Positions 1-9,498 of a stretch of DNA of 53,433 bases are shown here, in pieces; the stretch's first letter is position 1; each line of letters begins with the position of its first letter. A model generated the notes under the pieces. It worked only from the letters and a program-made list of their open reading frames with translations, was not told the DNA's origin and ran no database searches. This DNA is from Ferranicluibacter rubi (GTDB lineage: Bacteria > Pseudomonadota > Alphaproteobacteria > Rhizobiales > Rhizobiaceae): NCBI RefSeq assembly GCF_011603255.1, contig NZ_JAANCM010000021.1, positions 1 to 53,433 on the forward strand, given 5' to 3'. Both the position numbers and the translations under genes were made by a program.

Positions 1-85
1 AAACCGCGCCTATCATGGTGACTTTTCGCAGCGGGATTGCTAAGGCGACGGGCATCCGTTCGCTTTACCGAAAAGTCTGAGTGCC

Positions 86-2518
86 ATGCCCGATCTTCTG
101 CTTGAACTCCGCTCCGAGGAAATCCCTGCCGGCATGCAGCGCAAGGCTGCCGGCGACCTCAAGAAGCTGTTGACGGACGCCATGGTCGAGGCGGGCCTGA
201 CCTATGAGGGCGCCCGCGAGTACTGGACGCCGCGCCGCCTGACGCTCGACATTCGCGGCGTCACCGCCCGCTCCGCCGATGTGCGCGAGGAAAAGAAGGG
301 GCCGCGCACCGATGCGAACGAAAAGGCCATCGAAGGCTTTTTGCGCGCCGCAGGCCTCGCCTCCATCAGCGATGCGCATGTCCATTCCGACCCGAAGAAG
401 GGCGATTTCTACGTCGCGCATCTGGTGAAGCCCGGCCGCGCCGCCGAGGAGATCGTCGCCGACGTGATGCCCGGCATCATCCGCAATTTCCCCTGGCCCC
501 GCTCCATGCGCTCGGGCGTCGCCTCCACCCGCCCCGGCGCGCTGCGCTGGGTGCGCCCGCTGCAATCGATCGTCTGCACCTTCGGCCCTGAAAACGAGGA
601 GACCCAGGTCATCGCCTTCGAGGTCGACGGTCTGGTCGCCGGCAACGTCACCTATGGCCACCGCTTCCACGCGCCGGACGCGATCACGGTCCGCCGCTTT
701 GCCGACTATATCGAGAAACTCGAACGGGCCAAGGTCGTGCTGGATGCCGAGCGGCGCAAAGAGATCATCGCCGCCGACGCCGGCAATCTCGCCTTTGCCA
801 GCGGGCTGGAACTGGTCGAGGACCCCGCGCTGCTCGAGGAGGTCGCGGGCCTCGTCGAATGGCCGGTCGTGCTCATGGGCACCTTCGATGAAGGCGACCT
901 CTCGATTCCCTCCGAAATCATCCGCCTGACCATCAAGACCAACCAGAAGTGCTTCGTCACCCGCCGCCCGGGCGAGGATACCCTTTCCAACCACTTCATC
1001 CTCGTCTCCAACATCGAGGCGAAGGACGGCGGCAAGGAAATCGTGCACGGTAACGGCAAGGTCGTCCGCGCCCGCCTCTCCGACGCCCGCCATTTCTGGA
1101 CGCGCGACCAGCGCGACTTGCCCGACTTGGAGACGCTCCGCGCCTCCGCCGAAAAATTCGATCTCGACCTCGCAAAGCCGCTCGACCAGCGCATGGCGAA
1201 GCTCGACGCGCTGAACGTGACGTTCCATGCCAAGCTCGGCACCGAGGGCGAACGCGTGCAGCGCATCCGCGCCCTCGCCGCCGACCTCTGCGCCGTCACC
1301 GGCGCGGACCCGAAGCTGGTCGATCGCGCCGTGGTGCTCGCCAAAGCCGACCTGCGCACCGAAGCCGTCGGCGAGTTCCCCGAGCTTCAGGGCATCATGG
1401 GCCGCAAATATGCTCTGTTGCAGGGCGAAGACGACGCGGTGGCGACGGCGATCGCCGAACACCGCAAGCCCCAGGGGCCGACCGATACTGTACCGGCTGA
1501 TGCAATTGCATCGACTCTAGCCCTAGCCGACAAACTCGACACTCTTATTGGCTTCTGGGCTATTGAGGAGAAGCCAACGGGATCCAAAGACCCCTATCAG
1601 CTGCGCCGCCACGCTTTGGGTGTGCTGAGAATCATGTTCGAGCGGAAGATCCGTGTGAGCCTTTTGCAGGTCTTTGCTTCTCATGGGGCCCGCGTTCTGC
1701 AAGATTCGCTTGCGACCATTCAGGATCAAAGCAAAGGCGGCATAGGGGTTCGTGGTCCTCTGAGGAAATTGAGGCCATATTGGGAAGCTCAGGTGATCGA
1801 AAAAGCGAAGGAGGGCGTTCACTTGACGCTTCATTCCTTCAAATTTGACTCTGAAGAGTCATCCGACCTCCTCACCTTCTTCCACGACCGCCTCAAGGTC
1901 TATCTCCGCGATCTCGGCGCCCGTCACGACCTGATCGATGCCGTGCTTGCGGCCGGCCCCTCATCCGCCCTCCGGGCACCTTCCCCCCGCAGGCGGGGAG
2001 AAGGAGAGGAGAGCGCTGAGGGTGCCGCGTCCTTCTCCCCGCAGGCGGGGAGAAGGTGGCCCGAAGGGTCGGATGAGGGGCACGCCGCCGCCACCAACGA
2101 CGACCTCCTGATGGTCGCTCGCCGCGTCGAGGCGCTGACGGCGTTCGTGACGTCGCAGGAGGGATTGAACCTGCTGGCCGGCACCAAGCGTGCGACGCAG
2201 CTTCTGGCGGCCGAGGAAAAGAAGGGTGCTGTTATCACCGACGCTGTCGATCCGGCTTTGTTTGCCCTTCCGGCCGAAGGCGAGCTTTACGCGGCCGTCA
2301 GCACCGCGACATCGGACGCTGCCGAAGCCGTCGCGCGCGAGGATTTCCGCTCCGCCATGGAAGCGCTCTCGACGCTGCGCGCCCCCATCGACCGGTTCTT
2401 CGCCGATGTCCTCGTCAATGACGAGAACCCGGCGATCCGGGCAAACCGCCTGGCACTTCTCGGCCGCATCCGCGCCGCCACCGGCACCGTCGCCGATTTC
2501 TCGCGCATCGCCGGCTGA
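86..2518 (+). CDS. glyS: Glycyl-tRNA synthetase beta subunit
   Basis: GlyS is the tRNA-binding beta subunit of the bacterial alpha2beta2 glycyl-tRNA synthetase and acts in the cytoplasm with GlyQ. The N-terminus ([15 protein letters not shown]) and the blocks [25 protein letters not shown] and [10 protein letters not shown] are typical of the family. The C-terminal part carries the helical anticodon-binding region. At 810 residues it is about 120 longer than the usual length near 690. About 41 extra residues come from a palindromic repeat element at codons 624-665. Roughly 45 more lie in a stretch (about 1485-1862) with visibly lower GC and unlike codon use. The frame is open throughout, so the protein is presumably still functional, as expected for an essential gene. 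glyQ is not in the window and presumably lies upstream. Confidence 0.96.
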   Translation: MPDLLLELRSEEIPAGMQRKAAGDLKKLLTDAMVEAGLTYEGAREYWTPRRLTLDIRGVTARSADVREEKKGPRTDANEKAIEGFLRAAGLASISDAHVHSDPKKGDFYVAHLVKPGRAAEEIVADVMPGIIRNFPWPRSMRSGVASTRPGALRWVRPLQSIVCTFGPENEETQVIAFEVDGLVAGNVTYGHRFHAPDAITVRRFADYIEKLERAKVVLDAERRKEIIAADAGNLAFASGLELVEDPALLEEVAGLVEWPVVLMGTFDEGDLSIPSEIIRLTIKTNQKCFVTRRPGEDTLSNHFILVSNIEAKDGGKEIVHGNGKVVRARLSDARHFWTRDQRDLPDLETLRASAEKFDLDLAKPLDQRMAKLDALNVTFHAKLGTEGERVQRIRALAADLCAVTGADPKLVDRAVVLAKADLRTEAVGEFPELQGIMGRKYALLQGEDDAVATAIAEHRKPQGPTDTVPADAIASTLALADKLDTLIGFWAIEEKPTGSKDPYQLRRHALGVLRIMFERKIRVSLLQVFASHGARVLQDSLATIQDQSKGGIGVRGPLRKLRPYWEAQVIEKAKEGVHLTLHSFKFDSEESSDLLTFFHDRLKVYLRDLGARHDLIDAVLAAGPSSALRAPSPRRRGEGEESAEGAASFSPQAGRRWPEGSDEGHAAATNDDLLMVARRVEALTAFVTSQEGLNLLAGTKRATQLLAAEEKKGAVITDAVDPALFALPAEGELYAAVSTATSDAAEAVAREDFRSAMEALSTLRAPIDRFFADVLVNDENPAIRANRLALLGRIRAATGTVADFSRIAG
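1957..2080. repeat. Palindromic repeat element inserted in frame in glyS
   Basis: This element of about 124 bp has imperfect terminal inverted repeats. The left end is CCCCTCATCCGCCCTCCGGG and the right end reads GAAGGTGGCCCGAAGGGTCG followed by GATGAGGGG. Inside are two copies of a short palindrome, CCCCGCAGGCGGGG. It resembles the short mobile palindromes scattered between genes in rhizobia, but here it sits inside a coding region and is translated as an Arg/Glu/Gly/Ser-rich insert. The glyS frame is kept across it. Confidence 0.85.
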
Positions 2519-2525
2519 GCGGGCG

Positions 2526-3023
2526 GTGGCTGCGCGGGGTAAAATTCTCGTCAGCGCCTGCCTCATGGGCCATGCCGTCCGCTACGACGGCAAGGCCAAG
2601 CCGCTGCGCCATGCCAGCCTCGACCGCTGGCAGGCGGAAGGCCGGTTGGTGACGATCTGTCCGGAAATGTCGGCTGGCATGCCGGTGCCGCGTCCCCCCG
2701 CCGAAATCGCTGGCGGCCGGAGCGGCGGCGACGTCCTCTCGGGCGAGGCCCGCGTCGTCGAGGCGACCGGCGGCGATATCACCGAAGGTTTCCGGCAGGC
2801 GGCGGAAAATGCATTGAAGCTGGCGCTCGAAACCGGCTGCACCCACGCCCTGCTCATCGACGGCAGCCCGTCCTGCGGCTCGCGTATGATCTATGATGGC
2901 GGGTTTTCCGGGCGCAAACACGAAGGGGAGGGCGTTGCCGCCGCACTCCTGCGCCGCAACGGCATCCGCGTCTTCGCCGATCACGAAATCGAGGCGCTGG
3001 CCGCAGAGATCGACGGCTCCTGA
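2526..3023 (+). CDS. DUF523 family protein
   Basis: This 165-residue protein matches the DUF523 family. It has an N-terminal SACLMG followed by VRYDG, then ICPEMSAGM with PRPP, and DGSPSCGSRMIYDGG near residue 120. The conserved cysteines are spaced as in the family, whose biochemical function is not established to my knowledge. The start is taken as the GTG eight bases after the glyS stop, because the conserved region (KILVSACLMG) begins six codons later; reading further upstream would only add glyS antiframe sequence. The tight spacing suggests co-transcription with glyS, and a strong hairpin follows the stop. Confidence 0.85.
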   Translation: MAARGKILVSACLMGHAVRYDGKAKPLRHASLDRWQAEGRLVTICPEMSAGMPVPRPPAEIAGGRSGGDVLSGEARVVEATGGDITEGFRQAAENALKLALETGCTHALLIDGSPSCGSRMIYDGGFSGRKHEGEGVAAALLRRNGIRVFADHEIEALAAEIDGS

Positions 3024-3046
3024 TTTTAGGGGAGGGTAGCCCTCAA

Positions 3047-3084
3047 AAAAATTGCGCCCCTGCTTCTCTCAGGGACGCAATTTT
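3047..3084. terminator. Bidirectional intrinsic terminator
   Basis: A hairpin with arms AAAATTGCGCCCCTG and CAGGGACGCAATTTT (one mismatch) and a seven-base loop lies between two convergent genes. It has A and T runs on both sides, so it can serve both the glyS-DUF523 unit and the leftward gene ending at 3153. Confidence 0.85.
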
Positions 3085-3152
3085 CCGCCTTGATGTAAGG
3101 CGCTTGCCCGTCAGGCCTGGAGGCCGGAGAGGGCAGGGACTGGAAGTCAGGA

Positions 3153-3740
3153 TCAGTTTAGCCGAAGCTGAAGGCTTTGCCCATCAAAATCGTGTGAAGA
3201 TGATTCGGCTTCGGCGGGAGCCTGATCGGCCAACGGCGAAGAGGCCACCGAGGCCGAGGCGATCGAGACCGCGGTCGCGGGGCTCAGCGAGGCCGTCGTC
3301 ATCGCCGCATCCACCGCCACGTTCATGCTGGTCGCCGCGGCTGCGCCGCCTCCGGCATCGCCTGCCGCCGTTGCGAGAATGGTGAGGGGCGGCATGGCCG
3401 GTTCCCCGCGCGCGATCCGGATCTGCTCGTCGGACGCCTTGCTGACGAACGTCACCGGCGAGCCACCCAGCCAGGCTTCCGCCCGGACGAGCTTCATTTC
3501 GCCGTTGATATCCTTGACTTCGGTGCGGTCCGTGCCGGGCGCAAGATCGGGCACGACATAGGTCACTGCGCGCGCATCGGGCTTGAGGGCCGGGCAATCC
3601 GTGCAGTGCAGCACCGTCACGCTCGGCGCCGATGCCGGCGGTGTGCCGAGATACTCGATCGAAGAGGCGAGCACCGACGACGGCGTCAGGGCCGGGATGG
3701 CCGAGGCAAAAGCGAGGCCCGCCAGCAGAAATCCGCGCAT
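3153..3740 (-). CDS. Small secreted protein, HPE1-like
   Basis: The 195-residue product starts with a clear signal peptide (MRGFLLAGLAFASAIPALT, cleavage near VLASS). After it comes a CTDCPAL motif and a conserved block with VPDLAPGT and LGGSPVTFV. I associate these with the small rhizobial proteins annotated as plant virulence effector HPE1-like; that label is from memory and says little about function. The C-terminal half is a low-complexity Ala/Ser/Val/Thr-rich tail. The start at 3740 is preferred over an earlier one because GGGAGAAG precedes it at good spacing and the signal peptide begins there. Export to the periplasm is inferred. Confidence 0.7.
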   Translation of the reverse strand: MRGFLLAGLAFASAIPALTPSSVLASSIEYLGTPPASAPSVTVLHCTDCPALKPDARAVTYVVPDLAPGTDRTEVKDINGEMKLVRAEAWLGGSPVTFVSKASDEQIRIARGEPAMPPLTILATAAGDAGGGAAAATSMNVAVDAAMTTASLSPATAVSIASASVASSPLADQAPAEAESSSHDFDGQSLQLRLN

Positions 3741-3838
3741 AGTCTTCTCCCACAGGTTCGGGAGCACACTACCGGCCGGCCGTTACGGACCCGTCAGGAG
3801 AATTGGTAAAGTTTGAATGAACCGCGCGAAAGCGCGTG

Positions 3839-5107
3839 TCAGACGTTGCGGCCGATCGCGCGCCAGCCGATGTCGCGCCGGCAGAAGCCGTTCTCCCACG
3901 AAACCTTGTCCACGGCCGCGTAAGCCGCATCGCGCGCAGCCTCCACGGTGTCGCCAATGGCCGTCACGTTGAGCACGCGCCCGCCGGTCGCAACCAGCGC
4001 GCCGTTCTTCAGCGCGGTGCCCGCGTGAAACACCTTCATCGCAGCCTCTTCCGCCGGCAGCGCGGCGATGGGCGTGCCCTTGTCGTAGGCCGCTGGATAT
4101 CCCTTGGAGGCCATCACCACGGTCAGCGCCGTGTCATCGCGCCACTCGGCCTCGAGCCCGGCCAGCTCGCCGGTGGCCGACGCCAGCAGCAGCGGCAGCA
4201 GGTCGCTCTTCAGCCGCATCATCAGCACCTGGCATTCCGGATCGCCGAACCGCACATTGTATTCGATCAGTTCCGGGCCCTTTTCGGTGATCATCAGCCC
4301 CGCAAAGAGAACGCCTTCGAAGGGGTGCCCGCTCTCGGCCATGCCGGCGAGCGTCGGCTCGATGATCTCGCGCATCGTGCGCTCGACCATTTCGGCGCTC
4401 ATCACGGGCGCGGGGGAGTAGGCGCCCATGCCGCCGGTATTCGGCCCGGTATCGCCGTCGCCGACGCGCTTGTGGTCCTGCGCCGAGCCGAGCGGCAGAG
4501 CGTTGGTCCCGTCGCAAAGGCAGAAGAAGCTCGCTTCCTCGCCATCGAGAAAGGCCTCGACCACGACTTCGGCACCGGCCGCCCCGAACGCGCCGGAGAA
4601 GCAGTCCTCCACGGCGGCAACGGCCTCCTCGACGGTCATGGCGACGGTGACACCCTTGCCGGCCGCAAGCCCGTCCGCCTTGATGACGATCGGCGCGCCC
4701 TGCGCGTGGATATAGGCGATCGCCGCGGCGGCGTCCGTGAACCGGCGATAGGCGCCGGTCGGAATGCCGTAGCGGGCGCAGATATCCTTGGTGAAACCCT
4801 TGGAGCCCTCGAGCTGGGCCGCCGCCTGGGAAGGGCCGAAGACGAGGATGTTTTCCGCGCGCAGCATGTCGGCAAGGCCCGCGACCAGCGGCGCCTCGGG
4901 GCCGACGACGACGAACTCAATGCCGGCGCTGAGGCAGAAGGACAGGACCGCCTCGTGGTTCTCGACGTCGATCTCGATCAGCGTTGCCACGTCCGCGATA
5001 CCGGGATTGCCGGGCGCGGCAAAAAGCTGGGTGAGGCGAGGCGACTGGGCCAGTTTCCAAGCCAGGGCATGTTCGCGCCCGCCCGAACCGATCAGCAATA
5101 CCTTCAT
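3839..5107 (-). CDS. purD: Phosphoribosylamine-glycine ligase
   Basis: PurD joins glycine to 5-phosphoribosylamine with ATP in the second step of purine synthesis. The 422-residue protein has the N-terminal [19 protein letters not shown], the ATP-grasp segments [15 protein letters not shown] and [12 protein letters not shown], and GVLFAGLMI and NVRFGDPE near the metal site. Length is normal for the family. The start at 5107 is set by the conserved N-terminus and an AAGGACGAG upstream. It is a single leftward gene, separated by about 150 bases from the GGDEF-EAL gene upstream of it. Confidence 0.97.
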   Translation of the reverse strand: MKVLLIGSGGREHALAWKLAQSPRLTQLFAAPGNPGIADVATLIEIDVENHEAVLSFCLSAGIEFVVVGPEAPLVAGLADMLRAENILVFGPSQAAAQLEGSKGFTKDICARYGIPTGAYRRFTDAAAAIAYIHAQGAPIVIKADGLAAGKGVTVAMTVEEAVAAVEDCFSGAFGAAGAEVVVEAFLDGEEASFFCLCDGTNALPLGSAQDHKRVGDGDTGPNTGGMGAYSPAPVMSAEMVERTMREIIEPTLAGMAESGHPFEGVLFAGLMITEKGPELIEYNVRFGDPECQVLMMRLKSDLLPLLLASATGELAGLEAEWRDDTALTVVMASKGYPAAYDKGTPIAALPAEEAAMKVFHAGTALKNGALVATGGRVLNVTAIGDTVEAARDAAYAAVDKVSWENGFCRRDIGWRAIGRNV

Positions 5108-5260
5108 CGTGTCTCGTCCTTGAAACAATGGGGGAAGCAACCGGGGAAGCAACCGTGCTGTTGCGGTTAAGGCGGCGCTCCCCCCGGGTCAAGGAAAAAC
5201 GCCCGCTATCCCGTGCCGCCACGGCTGCCGGGGCATGTCACGCGGGAATGTCTGCCGTCT

Positions 5261-7657
5261 TTACAGGAGCCGCAGCGTGCCCTGCTTGCGCGGGCCGATC
5301 ATCGCCCCATGCTCGTCATGCGGTCCCAGTGCCGTCCCGCCCAGCCGGTGCAGCGCCCAGATGCCGAGTTCGTCCAGCGCCAGCGGCTTGGAGATGAGGT
5401 AGCCCTGGAAGAAGTCGCAGCCGGCACGGGTGAGGAACGCGACTTTCCGCTCATTGTCGACGCCCTCGCCGATGACCGCCATGCCGCGTGCGTGGCAGAG
5501 CGCGATCAGCGCCGTCAGGGCGGGCGAGAGATCCGGCGTCGCCATGGTCTCGACGATCGCCCGGTCGAGCTTGATCGTGTCGGCTGTATATTCGATGATC
5601 TGCTGCACGGAGGTATAGCCCGCTCCGAAATCGTCGATGGAAATGCGGAAGCCGCGGCTGCGCAGCGCCTCGATGTTGCGATGCAGCTGGTCGCCGAGCT
5701 TTACGGCATAGGTCTCGGTCAGCTCGATCTCGATCCGGTCCGGCGCGATGCCGTAACGGGCAGCTTCCCGCGAGAAATGGTCGCCGATGCTGCGGGAGTG
5801 CAGCTCGGCCGAGGAAATGTTGATGGCCAGCACCGCCTGCGGCCCGAACATGTCGCAGATCTTGCCGTAGTCGGCCATGGCACGGGAAACCACCCACCAG
5901 TCGATCTTGGTGAACTGGCCGGAGCTTTCCGCAATCGGCACGAACTCGTCCGGCGTCACCCGGCCGAGCGTCGGCGAGGTCCAGCGCAGAAGCGCCTCGC
6001 AGCCGGTGACGGCGCCTGCCTGATCCACGATCGGCATGTAGACGAGGTGGAACTGCTCGTCCGGATCGAGCACGCGCAGTTCTTCCTGGATCTGGCGAAC
6101 CCGGTCGCGCTTGTCCTGCAGATTGCGCGAAAAGCGCGAGGACTGGTTCTTGCCGCTGGTCTTGGCCTGGTACATCGCCGCATCGGCATTGGAAATCAGC
6201 GCGGCGACGCTTTCCGCATCGCGCGGGCAGAGGGCGACGCCGATGCTGGCGGTCACGGGATAGATCTTGCCCTGAACCTCGAAACCGTTCGTGAACAGCG
6301 CGAGGATCGCGTCGCACGCCTCGCGGATCGCGCCGGTGCCCGGTTCCGCCTGGATGAGCACGGCGAACTCGTCGCCCGACAGGCGCGCGAGCATGGGTTC
6401 CGGCAAAGCGCGCTGCTGCATGATGGGTGCCACGGCATCGTGCACCCGCGTTGCAAAGACGCACAGCAGTTCGTCGCCGACCTCGTGCCCATGCTTGTCG
6501 TTGACGAACTTGAAGTGGTCGATGTCGATGAAGAGAAGGGCGGCGCTGCCACGGCCGGCGACGGCATCCTGCACGATCCGCCCGGCCAGCACGTTGAACC
6601 GGCTGCGGTTCTGCATGCCGGTCAGCGCGTCGGTCCAGGAGGCTTCCTGCACGCGGCGGAGCGCGCTCGACGATTGGTCGTGCAGTTTCTTGATGTTGCC
6701 GGTCAGCCGCCCGATCTCGCCATCGCCGCCAGCCGCGACGATCTGTTCGCTCCGCTCGTCCATGACGGCGGTCACCTGCTGGTCGAGTGCGGCGATGGGA
6801 TCGGTGATGAAGCGGCGGATGAGGGTGATCATCAGACCGATGGAAATGAGGCTCATGCCGATGGTGCCGACGCCCAGCACCAGTGTCAGCTGCCAGAGCG
6901 CCTCCGACGCATACGCCTGGGGAACGCGCAGCGTCAGATGCAGCGCCGGGATCAGTTCGACGGAGGCCGAGAGTTCGCCCGGTGCCGCCGTCTTCGGTGC
7001 TTCGGGCATGAACAGAGGCTCGGTGCCATATTCGGTCTTCAGCGATCTCAGCATTGCCAGGAACTGGTCTGGCTGGATGGCGACTTGAACCAGGAGCGCC
7101 CGGTTCTTGTTGCTCGGCAGCGCGCGGCTGAAGGTCGTGGGGTCGATGAATTCGGAATAGACGACGAGCGGCCGGCTCGTGCCGTCGTTGAGAAAGGTCC
7201 AGTTGCGCAGGGCCTCGCTTGCCGACAGCGTCTTTGCAAGCGCCGTTTGCGCCGGGCTGATGTCGGCAAAGGGGTCGTCGCTATTCTCGAAATAATAGCC
7301 GATCGAGAGGTCCGGCTGGATGATCGAGAACGAGATATAGGCCCGCATGTCGTCCGACAGCGAGCGGATGGATTCCTGGATGCGCAGCGACAGAGCAGTG
7401 TTGCGGTAGCTGGCATCCGGCTCGGATGCGAACAGGCGGACGGCGTTGCCCTCCAGCAGGGAGTAGAGGAAGCTGCGGCTCTGGTTCGCGTCCGTGCGAA
7501 ACAGCGCCTCGGCATGGTCGAGCTGCTGGAAGATCCGCGCCCGTTCGAGCGACAGCAGGGCCTTGCTTTCCACGACATAGACGAGGCAGGCCGCCAGAAG
7601 ATATCCGGCAAGCACGATGGGAAAGATCAGGAAGACTGCGCGCTTGCCAAGGGTCAC
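5261..7657 (-). CDS. Membrane GGDEF-EAL cyclic-di-GMP protein (MbaA-like)
   Basis: This 798-residue protein has an N-terminal membrane helix (about 7-29), a periplasmic region (about 30-190), a second helix (about 200-220) with a HAMP-like linker, then GGDEF and EAL domains. The GGDEF motif reads SGDEF, so cyclase activity is uncertain. The EAL domain looks complete: CEALLRW, NISSAEL, ELTETY, DDFGAGYTS, KLDRAIV, EGVDNE and FQGYLISKPL. Synthesis or breakdown of cyclic-di-GMP is the family role; phosphodiesterase activity is the better guess here. Its ATG overlaps the stop of the PotD-like gene by four bases, so the two are translationally coupled. The arrangement recalls the NspS-MbaA polyamine sensor of Vibrio cholerae. 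Confidence 0.9.
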   Translation of the reverse strand: MTLGKRAVFLIFPIVLAGYLLAACLVYVVESKALLSLERARIFQQLDHAEALFRTDANQSRSFLYSLLEGNAVRLFASEPDASYRNTALSLRIQESIRSLSDDMRAYISFSIIQPDLSIGYYFENSDDPFADISPAQTALAKTLSASEALRNWTFLNDGTSRPLVVYSEFIDPTTFSRALPSNKNRALLVQVAIQPDQFLAMLRSLKTEYGTEPLFMPEAPKTAAPGELSASVELIPALHLTLRVPQAYASEALWQLTLVLGVGTIGMSLISIGLMITLIRRFITDPIAALDQQVTAVMDERSEQIVAAGGDGEIGRLTGNIKKLHDQSSSALRRVQEASWTDALTGMQNRSRFNVLAGRIVQDAVAGRGSAALLFIDIDHFKFVNDKHGHEVGDELLCVFATRVHDAVAPIMQQRALPEPMLARLSGDEFAVLIQAEPGTGAIREACDAILALFTNGFEVQGKIYPVTASIGVALCPRDAESVAALISNADAAMYQAKTSGKNQSSRFSRNLQDKRDRVRQIQEELRVLDPDEQFHLVYMPIVDQAGAVTGCEALLRWTSPTLGRVTPDEFVPIAESSGQFTKIDWWVVSRAMADYGKICDMFGPQAVLAINISSAELHSRSIGDHFSREAARYGIAPDRIEIELTETYAVKLGDQLHRNIEALRSRGFRISIDDFGAGYTSVQQIIEYTADTIKLDRAIVETMATPDLSPALTALIALCHARGMAVIGEGVDNERKVAFLTRAGCDFFQGYLISKPLALDELGIWALHRLGGTALGPHDEHGAMIGPRKQGTLRLL

Positions 7658-8697
7658 TGGAAATTCGCCATCGCGCTGATGATCCGTCGTCGCGTCTGGA
7701 TCGAGGAAACCGAAAGCTCCGTCTGGTACTGGCTCCTCTCCATGATGTCGGCGGGCGTATAGATGGCGGGATCGTTCTTCATCGCCTCGGGAAGGAGCGC
7801 GAGCGCCGCGGTGCTGGCCGTGGGCATGCCGAGCGTCTGCGCATTCAGGGCAGCGCTCTTGGCGGAGAGGATATGGTCGACCAGCTTCATCGCCTGCGCC
7901 TTGCGCGGCGAGGCCGCCGTGACGGCCAGGCAGTCGAGCCAGGACAGCGTGCCCTCCTGCGGGACGGCATAGCGCCAGACGCCGGGTGTGCCCGCCTTCT
8001 CGTTCAGCACCTTCTGGTCGCCGCTATAGGCCAGCGCCATGTAGATGTCGCGCCCGTAGTCCGGATTGTCGATGGCGGTGATGACGTAGGTGTAGGTCAG
8101 CACGGACGGCGCCTGTCCCTTCATCAGCTCGAAGGCCTGCTTCAGCGTGTCGCTGTCATTGGCATTGATCGATTTGCCGAGCAGGATCAGCGGCGCGATG
8201 AAGGCCTCGTTGTGGTCGTCATACATGGCGATGTGCTTTTTCAGCGCAGGTGCCGGTTGCATGAGATCCTTCCAGGAGGTCGGCGTGGTTGTTACCTTGT
8301 CGGAACGGTAAACGATCCCCATGGTTCCCCAGAGGTATGGCGCACCATACCCGCCGCAGCGCGACGTCCACTGCGTCGCATAGTCCGTCAGCGACGGCAC
8401 GTCCTCCGTCGTGAGAGGCGCAAGGACGCCGCGCTTGCCGAAAAGGGCGCTGCCGTTCTCGCCGACGACGGTCAGGTCGATATTGCTGTTGGGGTCGGCG
8501 AGGATCTCGTCGCGGGCGTCGCCGCTATCGAAATAGATCTGTCGCACCTCAATGCCGGTCGAGGCCGTCCAGGCATCGAGAATGGCCTGGTCGATATAGG
8601 CCTCCCAGATCAGAAGGTTCAGTGTTTCCGCCCGCGCCAGTGTCGTGCAGCTGAAAAGCCCCAGCAAAAGCGCTGTCGCCGCAAGTCCCTGTCGCAT
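7654..8697 (-). CDS. PotD/PotF-like periplasmic polyamine-binding protein
   Basis: The 347-residue product begins with a signal peptide (MRQGLAATALLLGLFSCTTL, cleavage near ARAE) followed by LNLLIWEAYID, the usual opening of spermidine/putrescine-binding proteins. YLWGTMGIVYRSDKV and the SWKDLM block are also typical. No permease or ATPase gene is adjacent. The next gene, overlapping by four bases, encodes a membrane GGDEF-EAL protein. A role as a periplasmic ligand sensor rather than a transporter subunit is therefore inferred. Polyamine is the family-level guess for the ligand; amino-acid derivatives are possible. Confidence 0.88.
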   Translation of the reverse strand: MRQGLAATALLLGLFSCTTLARAETLNLLIWEAYIDQAILDAWTASTGIEVRQIYFDSGDARDEILADPNSNIDLTVVGENGSALFGKRGVLAPLTTEDVPSLTDYATQWTSRCGGYGAPYLWGTMGIVYRSDKVTTTPTSWKDLMQPAPALKKHIAMYDDHNEAFIAPLILLGKSINANDSDTLKQAFELMKGQAPSVLTYTYVITAIDNPDYGRDIYMALAYSGDQKVLNEKAGTPGVWRYAVPQEGTLSWLDCLAVTAASPRKAQAMKLVDHILSAKSAALNAQTLGMPTASTAALALLPEAMKNDPAIYTPADIMERSQYQTELSVSSIQTRRRIISAMANFQ

Positions 8698-8961
8698 CCG
8701 GCTTCCCTTCGATCGTCGTGGGGCAGAATAGACTGTAAAACTTGCTGAAACTTTACGGCGCTTTACCGGGAGAACGGGCGCGGTAAAGCCTTGAGAAAGG
8801 TCTCGCCGCCCTTACGAAAAGACCTTGCGGAAGACGTCCATCACAGGGCACGGTAGGGGCGATATCGGGTGTTCGCGGCAACGGCCGACGCGCCGTATCG
8901 AGACATTGCACAGGGCCATCCGACCGATCCGGGTCGAGGATGGCGCATAGGAGACGTCGCC

Positions 8962-9390
8962 TTGAGTTATCTTCTGATCAAATCTCTCCACGTCGCCACC
9001 ATGGTTGCCTGGATGGGCGGCATGGTTCTCCTGTCGGCGATCCATCTCTGGCTGGCGCGGACGCAGTGTCCGCGCACCGACCGCGAGACCGCGGTCATCA
9101 CAGCCGTCCGGCGCTGGGACGGGCGCGTGACCTCGCCGGCCATGGGTCTGACCTGGCTGTTCGGCCTCATCGCGGCCTGGCAGGGCGCCTGGTTCACGGC
9201 GCCGTGGCTGCACGCAAAGCTGCTGCTGGTCGTCCTTCTCTCGGCGCTGCACGGCATGCTCTCCGGCGCGCTGCGCCGCACCGCCGCCGACCCAAGCCGC
9301 CTGCCGCCGGCCTTTGCCCGCCATGCCGGCACCATCGTGCTCGTGACCATGCTGATCATCGTGCTTCTCGTCGTTATCAAGCCCTTCTGA
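8962..9390 (+). CDS. CopD/HemJ-like integral membrane protein
   Basis: This 142-residue protein has about four membrane segments. The N-terminal KSLHVATMVAWMGGMVLL and the later WLHAKLLLVVLLSALHG resemble the CopD/HemJ (UPF0093) group, where the histidines in SLH and WLH are conserved and may bind haem or metal. It is diverged from the canonical protoporphyrinogen oxidase HemJ, so I do not assign that function. The TTG start is chosen because GGAGA lies seven bases upstream and the first helix begins there. An upstream in-frame ATG at 8869 would add a polar, non-conserved leader. ubiA follows on the same strand. Confidence 0.75.
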   Translation: MSYLLIKSLHVATMVAWMGGMVLLSAIHLWLARTQCPRTDRETAVITAVRRWDGRVTSPAMGLTWLFGLIAAWQGAWFTAPWLHAKLLLVVLLSALHGMLSGALRRTAADPSRLPPAFARHAGTIVLVTMLIIVLLVVIKPF

Positions 9391-9398
9391 TCTCCCGA

Positions 9399-9460
9399 TT
9401 AAGCCGGCTTGATCGGCGCGTTCAAGCCAGTTTGATCGGTCCGATCAAGCGGCTTGACCG
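9399..9460. repeat. Iterated palindromic motif upstream of ubiA
   Basis: A 16-base motif, approximately AAGCCRGYTTGATCGG, occurs twice in direct orientation and once inverted. The inverted copy creates a near-perfect hairpin centred at 9440 (TTGATCGG, T, CCGATCAA, extended by AAGCC/GGCTT). No T run follows, so a simple terminator is not supported. Confidence 0.6.
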
Positions 9461-9498
9461 GCCGGGGACGAGACGGCAAACAGGAGGGCATGAACACC

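Noticed and set aside
1-80. Possible 3' end of an upstream gene ending at 80
   Set aside because: The frame is open for only 26 codons to the window edge and has no recognisable motif, so it cannot be supported.
65-1462. Long leftward open frame opposite glyS
   Set aside because: Antisense frame caused by high GC at third positions; its residues (Ala/Gly/Asp/Arg-rich) show no family motif, and glyS is certain.
5213-7762. Long rightward open frame opposite the MbaA-like gene
   Set aside because: Shadow frame; it would also run into the PotD-like gene and has no domain.
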